A stretch of DNA of 64,000 nt from Branchiostoma floridae (taxonomy: Eukaryota > Chordata > Leptocardii > Amphioxiformes > Branchiostomatidae). Below, one piece after another: positions 11,001 to 19,714 of the stretch. Made by a program: the position numbers and the translations under genes. The stretch covers positions 14,466,983 through 14,530,982 of the forward strand of contig NC_049989.1 of NCBI RefSeq assembly GCF_000003815.2. The letters run 5' to 3'. Numbering within the stretch: the stretch's first letter is position 1; each line of letters begins with the position of its first letter. The notes beneath the pieces are model-generated. The model was not told the origin of the DNA. It worked only from the letters and a program-made list of their open reading frames with translations, and searched no databases.

Positions 11001-12959
11001 AAACCACTGCATTCCATGATAGGACTTTCAAACTTGTCACATATGTAGCTGGGAATGAGAGAAATGTTGATAGATATCAATTATGCAAATGATGGCCTCA
11101 TTTGCATAATTAATGAGAAAATATGAACATTTTGGCGGATCATCATGCTTTTTGGTATGTAGGTAGCGTAAGTGAAGACCTACATAATGAGATACCAATT
11201 ATGCTAATCAACAGCTAATTTACATAATTAATGAGGATATTTATAAATTCACTACATTCCATGATAGGACTTTAAAACTTGTCACATATGTAGCTGAGAA
11301 AGAGAGAAATGTCCATACATATTTACCATGCAAATGATGATCTCATTTGCATAATTAATGAGAAAATATGAACGTGTTGACGGATCGTCATGATTTTTGG
11401 CATGTAGATAGCCTAAGTGAAGACTTATATAATGTGATACTTATTATGCAAATTAACAGCTAATTTGCATAATTGATTAGGAAATGTTCATAAATCCACT
11501 GTATTCCATTATAGTACTTTCATCAATGAAAGTTGTCACATATGTAACTGAGAAAGAGGGAAGAGAGTAAGAGGTGTATTTAAAGACTTTGAAAGAGAAT
11601 AAGTCAAGGATGGATCAAAGGATCATCATGATTTTTGGTATGCTAATAGCTTAAGTAATGCTTGCTACAATTTGATATCAATTGATTGTAACTTGGGATC
11701 TAATTTGCATAATCAATGCCAAAATTTTATAAACCAACTCCAAGCATATAATTATAAAGAAAATGAAATGAGTAACGCATTTGTCTACAGACATCATTCT
11801 GCATAACAAACCTGGTTTATTTGGCAAAGGTATGTGTTCGTGGAACTCTAGTTTTTGGGATGCCACGTCCGCCACGTATTTCTGAAAACGTTCAGGCTGT
11901 ACAGGACAGGCGCGTCGCGCGTACGTGGGCGAATCCTCAGCCCGATGGCACACAAAATTCTGCCTGCACGTAAAGTTCTACGGCGTGTCTGTGTGATCCA
12001 AAATCCGTCGGATTCCCTACGGGTTCGTACGGAGGGGGTACTTACCACTTACGGATCCCAAAAGATTGCCCACGTTTTGGCACGTAGACAGCACGTATTT
12101 GCACGTAAGGCGGGTTGTGCCCTTAGCTTTACGCACTCATACACAGGACCGCCAGCAAGCTTTATGTCACCATCCGAAATGATGAATGCAGCCCCTGCAA
12201 CATGTCCGAGCGGAGGCCTAACCTAGACATTGCAAGAATCGAACTCCAGAATTTGATCCAGATGGCCAATAAGCAGTGGGGTTGTGTTAACTTGGGAAGT
12301 ATAGCTTAAAACTAACATTTCTCGTCCTTAAATTCTAACCAGAAGAAACATATCCGGAGCCATGTTAATAAGACAATAAGAAAAGTTCTCAAAGAAGCAG
12401 ATCTGAATCTAGATAAGAGAATCTAGTTTAAATAGTGTCTTATGTATTCCTAGTAGTATTCTTAACTCCGAGTCTGCCAGGAGACATACTCAATAAACGG
12501 CTTAACGAAAAAAAAAAATACTCACATATGCTCTGAGATAGAAAGACAATAAAGAATAAGAAAGACAGTCTCTTAGGCTAATGTCACATTTCCAAACTAG
12601 GGGAAACGAATAATAGAATTGTATACGTAAAAATATACAGAAATAATGCTCACGACTATTCTCGTTACGGCTTTTATAGTTTGTTGTCTTTTATATTGTA
12701 CTTTTCGTTCCCGAAAGCTACCCGGCCGGGCCCCGGTTTGGAAATGTGACGTAGACCATAGATAAGAAACTGCCCGTTCCTTACCTGTTAGTCCCATGTC
12801 TCCCTTCTGACCAGGTGAGGCCACTACGGTGATGTTGGTACAGGGTTCGGAACAAGTCCCATCCTGTACCTTAGATGAGTACAGAACGAAACAACTGTTA
12901 AACAGAAGATAGACTATTGTTAGGAGTTTTACAGTGATTAGCCCAGCGAGCCCGGCCAT
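5022..12959 (-). CDS. Collagen-like C1q-domain protein (secreted or type II membrane)
   Basis: Two exons on the minus strand: 12785-12959 (start ATG) and 5022-6547 (stop TAA). The donor is CAG|GTAAGG and the acceptor TTTTTTTGTAG; both sides are phase 1 and the split codon is the Gly that starts the collagen run. The product is 566 residues. It has an N-terminal hydrophobic segment at about residues 8-30 (signal peptide or membrane anchor), an N-glycosylation motif NIT, and then about 370 residues of Gly-X-Y with a few interruptions (for example around EMRETQVRG and SSYITVSG). A CSC motif follows. The last ~140 residues are a C1q domain starting near FVAFSAAL and including GYYMFTYSG and ending VTFSGYLIHHV. 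Such proteins trimerise and bind ligands or microbes in animal innate immunity. The exact ligand cannot be read. The 6.2-kb intron is full of mobile-element remains. Confidence 0.88.
6960..7376 (+). mobile_element. LINE fragment, C-terminal end of a reverse-transcriptase ORF
   Basis: The last ~130 codons show KKLPVCERTCNYC, then an acidic spacer, THFISNCPFYDQER, and the ending VFHCLRKRSQT. The C-x2-C...H-x4-C pattern is the zinc-knuckle-like tail common at the end of non-LTR reverse transcriptases. A close relative lies at 10226-10810 on the other strand (same LPV-ERTCN-C, HFISNC, ERKEL and KRSQT signatures). It is inside the collagen/C1q intron and inactive, with no polymerase core present. 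Confidence 0.7.
7577..7912. other. Intron stretch, no gene recognised
   Basis: Part of the collagen/C1q intron. I see no conserved coding sequence or clear repeat structure here. Confidence 0.5.
7913..8087. mobile_element. MITE, CCGGGGCCCGGCCGGG family (diverged copy)
   Basis: The left end GGCCTACATGTCATATTTCC leads into AAACCGGGGCCCGGCCGGG. The right end is degraded (AGCTTGGAAATTTGATGTTA). It is the same family as 12573-12757 and the pair at 43432-43830. Confidence 0.6.
8990..9340 (-). mobile_element. LINE fragment (non-LTR RT C-terminal region)
   Basis: On the minus strand the translation contains CSNGSIEDYEHMLFKCER then FWELV, a Cys/His tail like that of non-LTR reverse transcriptases. 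It is followed by about 80 residues including TVTVAKWTIFKTWIWHRK. The longer frame that extends to 9632 does so only by reading into a neighbouring MITE. No catalytic domain remains. Confidence 0.55.
9344..9645. mobile_element. MITE, hairpin type (family shared with 50886-51206)
   Basis: The ends are GGGGTTCACACTTGCG and its approximate complement around CATTCACACGTG. The inner arms contain GTCCGTATGGA / CATACGGACTTGAA, and the centre holds the palindrome CAGTTAGCTGG / CCAGCTAACTC. A second copy with the same ordered landmarks is at 50886-51206. Confidence 0.75.
10226..10810 (-). mobile_element. LINE fragment, C-terminal RT ORF
   Basis: A 194-codon open frame with FFKKLKKGYSMETYL, then SAMCKLRISAHPLEIERGRY, KKLPVGERTCNHC, IHFISNC and an ending near FHCFQKRSQT. 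The order matches the tail of a non-LTR retrotransposon polyprotein. It is paralogous to the fragment at 6960-7376. It starts and ends abruptly and carries no polymerase motif, so it is a dead fragment. Confidence 0.72.
10850..11765. repeat. ~245-bp tandem block rich in ATGCAAAT octamer palindromes
   Basis: About three and a half copies. Each has a 'TGATTTTTGGTATGTA' segment, a palindrome of the form TTATGCAAATTAGCAGCTAA-TTTGCATAA, a 'TTTCAAACTTGTCACATATG' segment, and a second palindrome of the form TTATGCAAATG...CATTTGCATAA. The octamer ATGCAAAT/ATTTGCAT occurs about nine times. The same repeat in inverted orientation is at 38600-39345, with a scrap at 58445-58490. Confidence 0.8.
12573..12757. 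mobile_element. MITE, CCGGGGCCCGGCCGGG family
   Basis: The left end TAGGCTAATGTCACATTTCC and right end CCCCGGTTTGGAAATGTGAC followed by GTAGACC are inverted repeats. The core holds AATAATGCTCACGACTATTC, almost identical to the core of 43432-43634. It sits 25 bases inside the intron next to the C1q gene's first exon. Confidence 0.8.
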
Positions 12960-13034
12960 TTCGACGAGCAGTGCGGGTATGCGAAGAGACTACCTTTACG
13001 TTAACACAATCAACTTTGACTCTCTAAAGAGAGG

Positions 13035-13044
13035 TATATATATA
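13035..13044 (-). promoter_or_regulatory. Candidate TATA box for the collagen/C1q gene
   Basis: TATATATATA on the minus strand, 76 bases upstream of the ATG at 12959. This would place transcription start about 45 bases before the start codon. It is based on position only. Confidence 0.35.
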
Positions 13045-13056
13045 GTTTCCGACTGG

Positions 13057-13812
13057 TTAATAATATGGTCGACTTAACTCCCCAAGGAGCGGATAGACCC
13101 CGGCTGTTTTGCCCTCTTTGGCTGGCGGACAAAAAAACAACAACCAGGGAAAACAGAAAGCCCGACAAAATACGCCTAAATCAAGCAAGAAGACGTCAAA
13201 AACCAACAGCAGTCTTATAACCTCTGCTTGGAGAGTAGATGACTTGAACTTGCCCTCGTGCAGAAAGAACAACTTGTGTGCTGTGTCTGGCATACATCCA
13301 GTGTTAACTTGAGAAGTAAATGGTGTTAAACTTGTTCTGTGGAGAGTTGTACTCGTAAGATATATTGTCTTTGGTTTGAAGATTGTAACCAGATGATGGT
13401 CGCAACTGTACATGTTCAGTTGAGACACTCTGAACTTGAACGAAGAATATCACGGAAAGACTGCAATTTTGCAGCGGTATTCGAAATTTGTCGTCAATGG
13501 CTACCCGACGTAAACTCCCTCCGGGTTTCATTTAGTCGCCGTTTTCTTTATGATTACATATGCGTTATCATTTCTTAGTGCGAGTCAGGGGGAGTCTGTA
13601 TGGACACCAGCATGAAACTCCTGGGGAAAACTCTGGACCCAGGCCAATTGTATTTCCTGCCACCTTTCTGAGACCCTTCTGGATCTCTGACCCAACTTCC
13701 TTTCAGTGTCCCCGACGTGACTAGCGGGGAACTGCAGACACACACGACGACAAACAAACGCGACCTTCGTTTTCAGGGAGGCAAGTAAGGTAAGGGTCCT
13801 TAAGTAAACTAC
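13057..13812. other. Upstream region of collagen/C1q gene, no gene recognised
   Basis: Short open frames exist on both strands but none shows a recognisable domain or conserved motif. It probably includes the promoter of the collagen/C1q gene. Confidence 0.5.
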
Positions 13813-14030
13813 TCTGGGAGCCAGCCGGGATCGGGCAGCTAGGACAGTTTATTCGGTGGCCCAAGACAGCCAGGCCCGCCAATCTCCTGTTAGCACCCGG
13901 GGAGTTTAAGCCCGATTAGGTCCATCTCCTTCCGGCCGGCTTAAACTCCGCCGGAGCGCTAATGTGAGATCGGCGGGCTGACTGCCTTGGGTCCCCGAAC
14001 AAAACTCGCTAGCTACCCGGTCCTCCCAGG
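13813..14030. mobile_element. GC-rich hairpin MITE
   Basis: The two halves are imperfect inverted copies over about 100 bases. Landmarks are CTGGGAG, GGCCCAAGACAGCCAGGCCC and GGAGTTTAAGCC on the left, and GGCTTAAACTCC, GGGCTGACTGCCTTGGGTCC and CTCCCAG on the right. Base composition is clearly GC-richer than the surroundings. Confidence 0.7.
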
Positions 14031-14190
14031 GTAACAGGATAACTCGAGGATTGATTGCATGCATAGTAATGATTTTGGGGTTAGAATGAACAACCCTTCT
14101 GTATAAACTCAAGAGTATAGGGCTGTATAGCTGGTATTTATTGTTGACACACAAATATTAGAATTATTCCTAAATATTATTTTAGGCTAC

Positions 14191-14568
14191 GTTGATTTGA
14201 TTATATGGATGACATCCTTGCGCACATCAATTTTCGGCCACTTCAAAAGAAGAAAAAGTTTTGAACCATACAGCATATCGTACAAAGCAGCTGCAAAATG
14301 AGCAAATGTATGCCGTAGATTGCACAAAAATATTGGGACAAGTATATAATAATGTCCTTTTATATAAGGAATAAGATAGGAAAGCACTAAAATGAAGAAC
14401 CTATTGTGTGGTATATCATATTCCTTGCATTCAGTCATTTGTCCAATCTTCCTGACAACTTAGATTTCATAATGAAGGCAACTTTTATTTTGGGCCAAAC
14501 TTTTTTTATTCGCACGCTCGCATCAGTTTTGGAGTCCAAGAATATGTCATCCATATAATCAAATCAAC
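14191..14568. mobile_element. MITE, GTTGATTTGATTATATGGAT family
   Basis: Inverted ends GTTGATTTGATTATATGGAT + GACATC and their complement at 14545-14568. The interior is A/T-rich non-coding sequence with CGCACGCTCGCATCAGTTTT near the right end. Related copies are at 46409-46585, one arm at 3072-3150, and a cousin at 15226-15766. Confidence 0.85.
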
Positions 14569-14635
14569 ATGAATGAATGAAGTAAAATGAATATACTGTA
14601 AAATTACTTTTTCAAAGTACACGCACATATTAATT

Positions 14636-15010
14636 GGGCTGCGTAGCACAGTGGTAGTGTATTCGGCCCGTGACCGAGAGGTCGCCGGTTCGAATCCGCC
14701 TGCCGTGTTGCCGGTCTTGTGCCCTTGGGAAAGGCACTTTACACGACTTTCCTCAGTGAAAATGAGTCGTCCCTCGGATAGGACGTTAAATGGAGGTCCC
14801 GTGTATGGGGAGAGCCATACCCCATGCACGTTAAAANNNNNNNNNNNNNNNNNNNNNNNNNNNNNNNNNNNNNNNNNNNNNNNNNNNNNNNNNNNNNNNN
14901 NNNNNNNNNNNNNNNNNNNNNNNNNNNNNNNNNNNNTCGTTGTGCGAACATGTGCGAACATGTATATAGGGCTCCCTTGGAAATCAGTTACTACGTTAAC
15001 TGAAGGGACT
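14636..15010 (+). mobile_element. tRNA-derived SINE (interrupted by assembly gap)
   Basis: The head has a type-2 pol III promoter: an A-box-like TAGCACAGTGG and a B box GGTTCGAATCC. It then runs into a tail with GTGCCCTTGGGAAAGGCACT, TTACACGACTTTCCTCA and GTTAAATGGAGGTCCCGTGT. The same tail occurs in the SINE at 18195. The tRNA-like part lacks a proper anticodon loop and acceptor stem, so it is not a functional tRNA. N at 14837-14936 hides the 3' end. Confidence 0.8.
14837..14936. other. Assembly gap (100 N)
   Basis: A run of 100 N in the tail of the SINE, where repeat copies probably stopped the assembly. Confidence 0.99.
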
Positions 15011-15225
15011 ACCCTAAAGATCAATAAATAAAAAAAGGCATTGCAAAATACATCTGTATGATACATGCTTTATTAGATGAGTTACAATAGTCTGACTCAG
15101 AACTTAATTACCATCTCAGCTCTATGTCCATGGAGACATCCAGGTAATAAGATATGCAAGGCAAAAGTTTTAAATTTTAAACAGCTGCTTGAACTAACTG
15201 TTACCTTGTGTATGTCAAGTCTATG

Positions 15226-15766
15226 TAAGGCCACAGCAAGTAAATTTTATGGATGACATCAGTGCTCGCATTAATTTTCGCCTGATTTCAGAAAAAAAAA
15301 ACAATTTTTTTTTTCTGCGGGGATGGTAAACATGACGATAACGTACCAAAATGAGTAAATATGTTGTGTTGTAGCGTAATAATTGTGCTTGTAGAAGTGA
15401 CACTTGCGAGGTACCCAGGACTGTAGTTGTAGAAATAAAACTTATTGATTAGTTGTAAAAGTGCCACCAATATGGAAGCCATGAGTGTGGTTACCAACTT
15501 TGTTGGTGATGCCAGTCTACCACACTAGTGTCACTTTTACTGCACCTGTTCATGTCTTGAATATGGGAATGAATTCCTTGTTGGCTCTGATACCATGTTT
15601 TGTACCTTTAATTCTTGTTACAACATTCATCACAACTAAATGGCACCTATTTTTGAAAATGTAGCCATCTTGTTTTTTTTCACCCATCTTGTGTTTTTTT
15701 CGCCCTATCGCACTATTTTTGCAGTCTGCAGAGGATGTCATCCATAAAATTTACTTGCTGTGGCCT
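15226..15766. mobile_element. MITE with AGGCCACAGCAAGTAAATTT ends
   Basis: Near-perfect ~34-bp terminal inverted repeats: AGGCCACAGCAAGTAAATTT followed by TATGGATGACATC at the left, and the complement at 15733-15766. The inner GGATGACATC and GCATTAATTTTCG match the 14191 family, so the two share a terminal core. No transposase is encoded. Confidence 0.85.
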
Positions 15767-15769
15767 AAC

Positions 15770-16431
15770 ATAAAAAACAACAGATTTTGTGAGAAGCATT
15801 TAAGAATATCATCCACAAACTTGTGTGTTGGAATGTACATTTTTCTCTTATATAAAAACAGAACTGGAAATATTTGATATTACCTATAGTATAACCATGT
15901 GCTAATAGATCACATACAAACAAACCATCCATTCATGAAAGTCAAGTACTGTATATACATCTAAAGAGGTTTCACTAAAATAGATTTTTTACTGATTTAC
16001 AACAAATTGTATATACATGACACTGGTATCTATAGAAATCCTTACATGTATGTAGGACTTACAAAAGTCAAAAAGTGTATTTTTAAATTCTTTACATCCT
16101 TCTTTCTATGGGGCAATGCCAGTTAAAGAACTTGGTTTTCATACTTTTCTTTTCTTTCCGAAACCAGTTTTCCCAGAAAAACAACAACCAATGCATGCAC
16201 ATTACACTCAAATCTCAGAGTCATTCTTTGACTACAAAATGTCACTAGCACAACCCAATTTCAAATGCTATCCATTTTCATTGGAGCTTTGCTTCTAGCT
16301 TTTTGTCCATTGGAACTTCAAAGCCTGTGTATCTAATTTGATGAAAAAACATCAGATCTAAGTAGTTACCCTGGCATTGCCATACACAAAAGAGATACAG
16401 GTATGTACACATGTATGTGTGTTGCTGTGGG
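15770..16431. other. 3' flank of IFT20, no gene recognised
   Basis: A/T-rich sequence with no convincing coding frame. Its right part is expected to hold the IFT20 3' UTR. Confidence 0.5.
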
Positions 16432-19303
16432 CTACTTCTGTAAGATGAACTGCTCCACAAATTCTTGTTGTTCTGCCTCGTCCTTAAGTAAGGCCTCGTA
16501 CTGGACACGGTATCTGATAAAACATCACATCATAGGATTTAACTGGAGAGACAAGACACTTAGGAGTCATCCTCCTACGCAGGGACATCCAACAGCCAAA
16601 CTGCCTGTCTGGATGTACCCTGTTCTTTCAACCGTCACTCTTAGTTCCTGTGGACGTCCCCCCAAACCAGCTGTCAGCCAGTCTGAGAATAGACCTTTCA
16701 GTTTTCAAAAGGGGTCTCGCGTAAATAAGGGTAAGCTCATTAATATGAATAAGCAGGATGGTCAGTAACTAAGAGTGAGGTTGAAAGAGCAGGGTACATC
16801 AAGACAGGCGGTCTGGCTGTTGGATGTCCCTGCGTAGGAGGATGTAAGGAGTCACATGGGAACATTTGCAGAACTGATTGAGTGCATAAGAATTCAATCT
16901 TGCATATGTTGTATCATCAACATCATGGTACATGTACATATTTTTGACTTGACTGCATCTAAAATAGAATAACTTATTTGAATAAATATCCAAATTTGGA
17001 TCCTGGAAATGTAAAGCAGGGCTTGAAATACTTTTTTCTGCATACCTGCACTGGTGCAGGTAACATTGAAAATTACCTGCACCAGACAAATTTTACCTGC
17101 ACCACTCTTAATTTAGGAAATATGGATCATACTAAAATCGTTCAGGAACAATTGCTATTTTCTCTCTTATACTTTATAGGTCGTAACATTCAATGCAGCT
17201 AATAACAATCCACATACACTTACATCATATGACATGTATTTATAAAACCCAGTACATGGACCAGTGCAGGTTAGGTGCAGGTAGACACCAGAAATACCTG
17301 CACAGCTCCAATTTCACCTGCACTATAGTGTATATGCAGGTGGTATTTTGAGCCCTGTAAAGCAAAGCAAGCTCTAATAATTTCAGTGAATCTTGTTCAC
17401 AGCATCCCCCCATCATCAAATTAACCTATTGCATATCAGACTTTTCTTTTACACAACCAGTGATATCAGTGACATCTTCCTCAGAGCTTTAAACTCGAGT
17501 GCAGCAAGCAGGCTTTTAGCTAGGATTTTATTATAGGGAGTCCAAATTTATTGTTGAGTCCCAGTAAGTGACTATTGTAGGGGGGTCCGGGGTCATCCAT
17601 CTTCCATGGTGCAGAGTTTTTGATGATTTTAAATGAAAATAGTGTATTCTCAGGTATCCTAAAGGAGAAAAATGTTGTTACAGAGGTCAAAGTAGAAGAC
17701 TGTGACCAAAGATGACCTGGTAGCATCCCTGGTCAATCAGAATTTCATGCTTCTCAGAGGATTTTGTCCCCAGTGCGAGGGCATCCAAAGATGACGCGTC
17801 AACGCATGCCTGGCTAAAAGCCTGGCAGCAAGAGCACCAGCTACATCAGCTACTTATAGCAGCAAGACGCAGCACTCAAGTTAGAAGCTCTGAGGAAGAT
17901 GTCTGATAGGCATTGAAACATAAGCAGGTGAGACTTTACATGTTCTGTAAAAGAAAACACCAATAGGTGAACCTAATACTTACCTCTCTAGCTGTGTCTT
18001 CTTCTCTGATATAAGGGCCTGTAACTGCTGCTCCTGGGCTTCTCTCTGTTTGGCCATGGACTTCAGCTGATTCCTGTTACCGATTGCCTGTTATCAATAA
18101 GAAGAAATTGATGAGTAAATTATGGTAATAAAAAGGATTTATGTGGTTATACTCCTTCAGAAATGGACATCACATTAATTTGTATAATAAGACAATTACT
18201 GAGTAAGCATCGTGTGGTGTAATCGGTTAGATGTTTGGCCCAAACCTTAGAGGTCCCAGGCTCGAAACTGCTGATGTGCCCCGATGTTGTTAGCCTGAGT
18301 ATCATCCATATTCTACCGGGGCTCCTTACACTCGCTACCCCTAAAAAATACGTCTGAAACTGCACAGGCAGAGACGGTTTGGCATTATTTTTTAGGGAAG
18401 TGAGTGTAAGGAGCCCCGGTAGAAATAGGATGGTACCCAGGCTACGATGTTGTGCCCTTAGATGGGAAAGGCACTTTACATGACTTTCCTCACTTCACTC
18501 AGGTGTACATGAGTACCTGGCTTCAGTTAGGGCCGGTCCTACGATAGGGTGTTAAATGGAGGGCCCGTGTTTGGGACAGCCACAAGTCATGCATGTTAAA
18601 CTTTAAAGAACCCACCACACTTATCAAAAAGTCCTTCCAAGTGTGAGTGGATCAAACCTTACAGTCTGGTCTCGGGGTTGACGTCTTGAAAAGGTGTTAC
18701 AGTGTTACTCACCTGTTATGTATGTCAATCCCTCAACAAATGTGGTAAAACTGAATAAGTACATGTAAATGTGAAAACACGTTGAGACTTAGAAAGTTTC
18801 TCTACCTTCATCTTTTCTTTCTCCACTTCCTTGGCTAGCCGGTCCACCATCTCTATGAAGCTCCCCACTATCTTCTGGAACTCTGCAATTTCTAAAGAAA
18901 CAAAAGAGAAGAATCATACACAAGTTTAATGTTTTGTTTAATTTCACAATGTCAACGTCAACGCAACGTATCTACTATAGCAGTATACATGCCAAGATTG
19001 TGCATTACAGAAATGAATAGATATTCGTAAAAACATACTTTGCCAAACCTAGTTTGGAAGCAAAATTATGAGGTTCACTGTATATTTTGACTACTCCTTA
19101 GCAACAAGCACACCAAATCGGACCCCAAAACATTCGCGCAAACGCTATTTATCAGTGTCTACAAACTAATACGAACTGTCAACAAAGTCCTTGCACTCTT
19201 CCTTCAGCTCTGTTGTAGTTGTAGACACCTCAGGGTCTAGAACTCTGATCTTATTCAGCTCATCGAAGTGGAGTCCCGCTTTTCCCAAAGCTTCGTCCGC
19301 CAT
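16432..19303 (-). CDS. IFT20: Intraflagellar transport protein 20
   Basis: Four minus-strand exons: 19177-19303, 18806-18891, 17984-18087 and 16432-16513. They give 132 residues, the usual IFT20 length. All junctions are GT-AG and in phase (1, 0, 2). The protein begins [20 protein letters not shown] and continues with [43 protein letters not shown] and [20 protein letters not shown], closing with FILQK. This matches the family along its length, including the C-terminal coiled coil. IFT20 is an IFT-B subunit that also sits on the Golgi and carries membrane cargo to the cilium. It is transcribed divergently from the KCTD gene. The introns carry several MITEs and a SINE but the coding sequence looks intact. 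Confidence 0.97.
16564..16846. mobile_element. Hairpin MITE in IFT20 intron 3
   Basis: Long inverted arms: CCTCCTACGCAGGGACATCC, AACAGCC and TGTACCCTG at the left, and GGCTGTT, GGATGTCCCTGCGTAGGAGG at the right. Nearly complementary over about 100 bases with a short A/T-rich loop. Confidence 0.85.
17027..17357. mobile_element. hAT-like MITE with CAGGGCTTGAAATAC ends
   Basis: Terminal inverted repeats CAGGGCTTGAAATAC and GTATTTTGAGCCCTG. Internal ACCTGCACTGGTGCAGGT motifs are repeated in both orientations. The CAGGG terminus is typical of hAT-superfamily elements. Flanks show only a partial duplication (TAAAG), so the target site is degraded. Located in IFT20 intron 3. Confidence 0.75.
17471..17901. 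mobile_element. Hairpin element in IFT20 intron 3
   Basis: The ends CATCTTCCTCAGAGCTT and AAGCTCTGAGGAAGATG are exact inverted repeats. The next segments (ACTCGAGTGCAGCAAGCAGG / GCACTCAAGT) are imperfectly inverted. The interior is non-coding. Confidence 0.7.
18195..18660 (+). mobile_element. tRNA-derived SINE, split by a nested MITE
   Basis: The head has A-box-like TGGTGTAATCGG and B-box-like GGCTCGAAACT. The tail has GTGCCCTTAGATGGGAAAGG, TTTACATGACTTTCCTCACT and GTTAAATGGAGGGCCCGTGT, as in the SINE at 14636. A hairpin element at 18293-18447 interrupts it. It lies in IFT20 intron 2. Confidence 0.82.
18293..18447. mobile_element. MITE nested in the SINE, with target-site duplication
   Basis: Near-perfect ~43-bp inverted repeats starting TAGCCTGAGTATCATCC and ending GGATGGTACCCAGGCTA, both with ACCGGGGCTCCTTACACTC inside. 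It is flanked by CGATGTTGT on both sides; removing the element and one copy restores the SINE sequence. An 8- or 9-bp duplication fits hAT- or Mutator-like transposition. Confidence 0.88.
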
Positions 19304-19714
19304 TTTCACGTCTCTCCTCAGGAATGTGTCTCGCGGTTTCTCGCGAAACGCGAGATCTCTGACGTCATTAGTTGAAAATTTAGGCCGTTCATTTTATTCA
19401 CGAAGTACTGCCTGAAAATACTGAAGGATTAAATATGCAAAATTTCCTTCAAAACTCTAAGTGTTACAATAAATGAGACAACAAAATAGTTTAATTTATA
19501 TGAAAGAAATTTTACAATCTTTATTGTTAGTTTAATGTATTTATGATATCCTTTTTGTGGCATAAAATGTAGGCATTAAATTCCTTAGGGAAGACACCAA
19601 ATGCTATCTTGGGGCTTACTTCCTGTCAAGAGCCAAAAATACTGACGGTGAAGTCGTGACACAACGTTCTTCTTTCATACACCAGGGTTTCTTAAGATTT
19701 CTTTCAAAATTGCG
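19304..19714. promoter_or_regulatory. Shared divergent promoter region, IFT20 / KCTD
   Basis: 411 bases separate the two opposed start codons. Close to IFT20 are TCTCGCGA at 19339-19346 inside the palindrome-like TTTCTCGCGAAA, and a full CRE palindrome TGACGTCA at 19360-19367. These are known core-promoter motifs of housekeeping and bidirectional promoters in animals. The remainder is A/T-rich. The transcription starts themselves cannot be read. Confidence 0.55.

Larger units (their letters stand above)
9790..12137. mobile_element. Composite element bounded by ~33-bp inverted repeats
   Basis: The left end reads AAGCTAAGGGCACAACCCGC (from 9793). The right end near 12100-12130 is its reverse complement with one mismatch over about 30 bases. 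Between them lie a GCTGCAGTACCTT-family tail (9832-10055, opposite orientation to the other copies), a minus-strand LINE fragment (10226-10810), an ATTATGCAAAT satellite-like block (10850-11765) and CpG-rich unclassified DNA. The arrangement suggests one larger non-autonomous element or nested insertions. Confidence 0.5.

Noticed and set aside
14636-14710. tRNA gene
   Set aside because: A and B boxes are present, but the anticodon loop and acceptor stem do not form properly and the sequence continues into a tail shared with another SINE at 18195.
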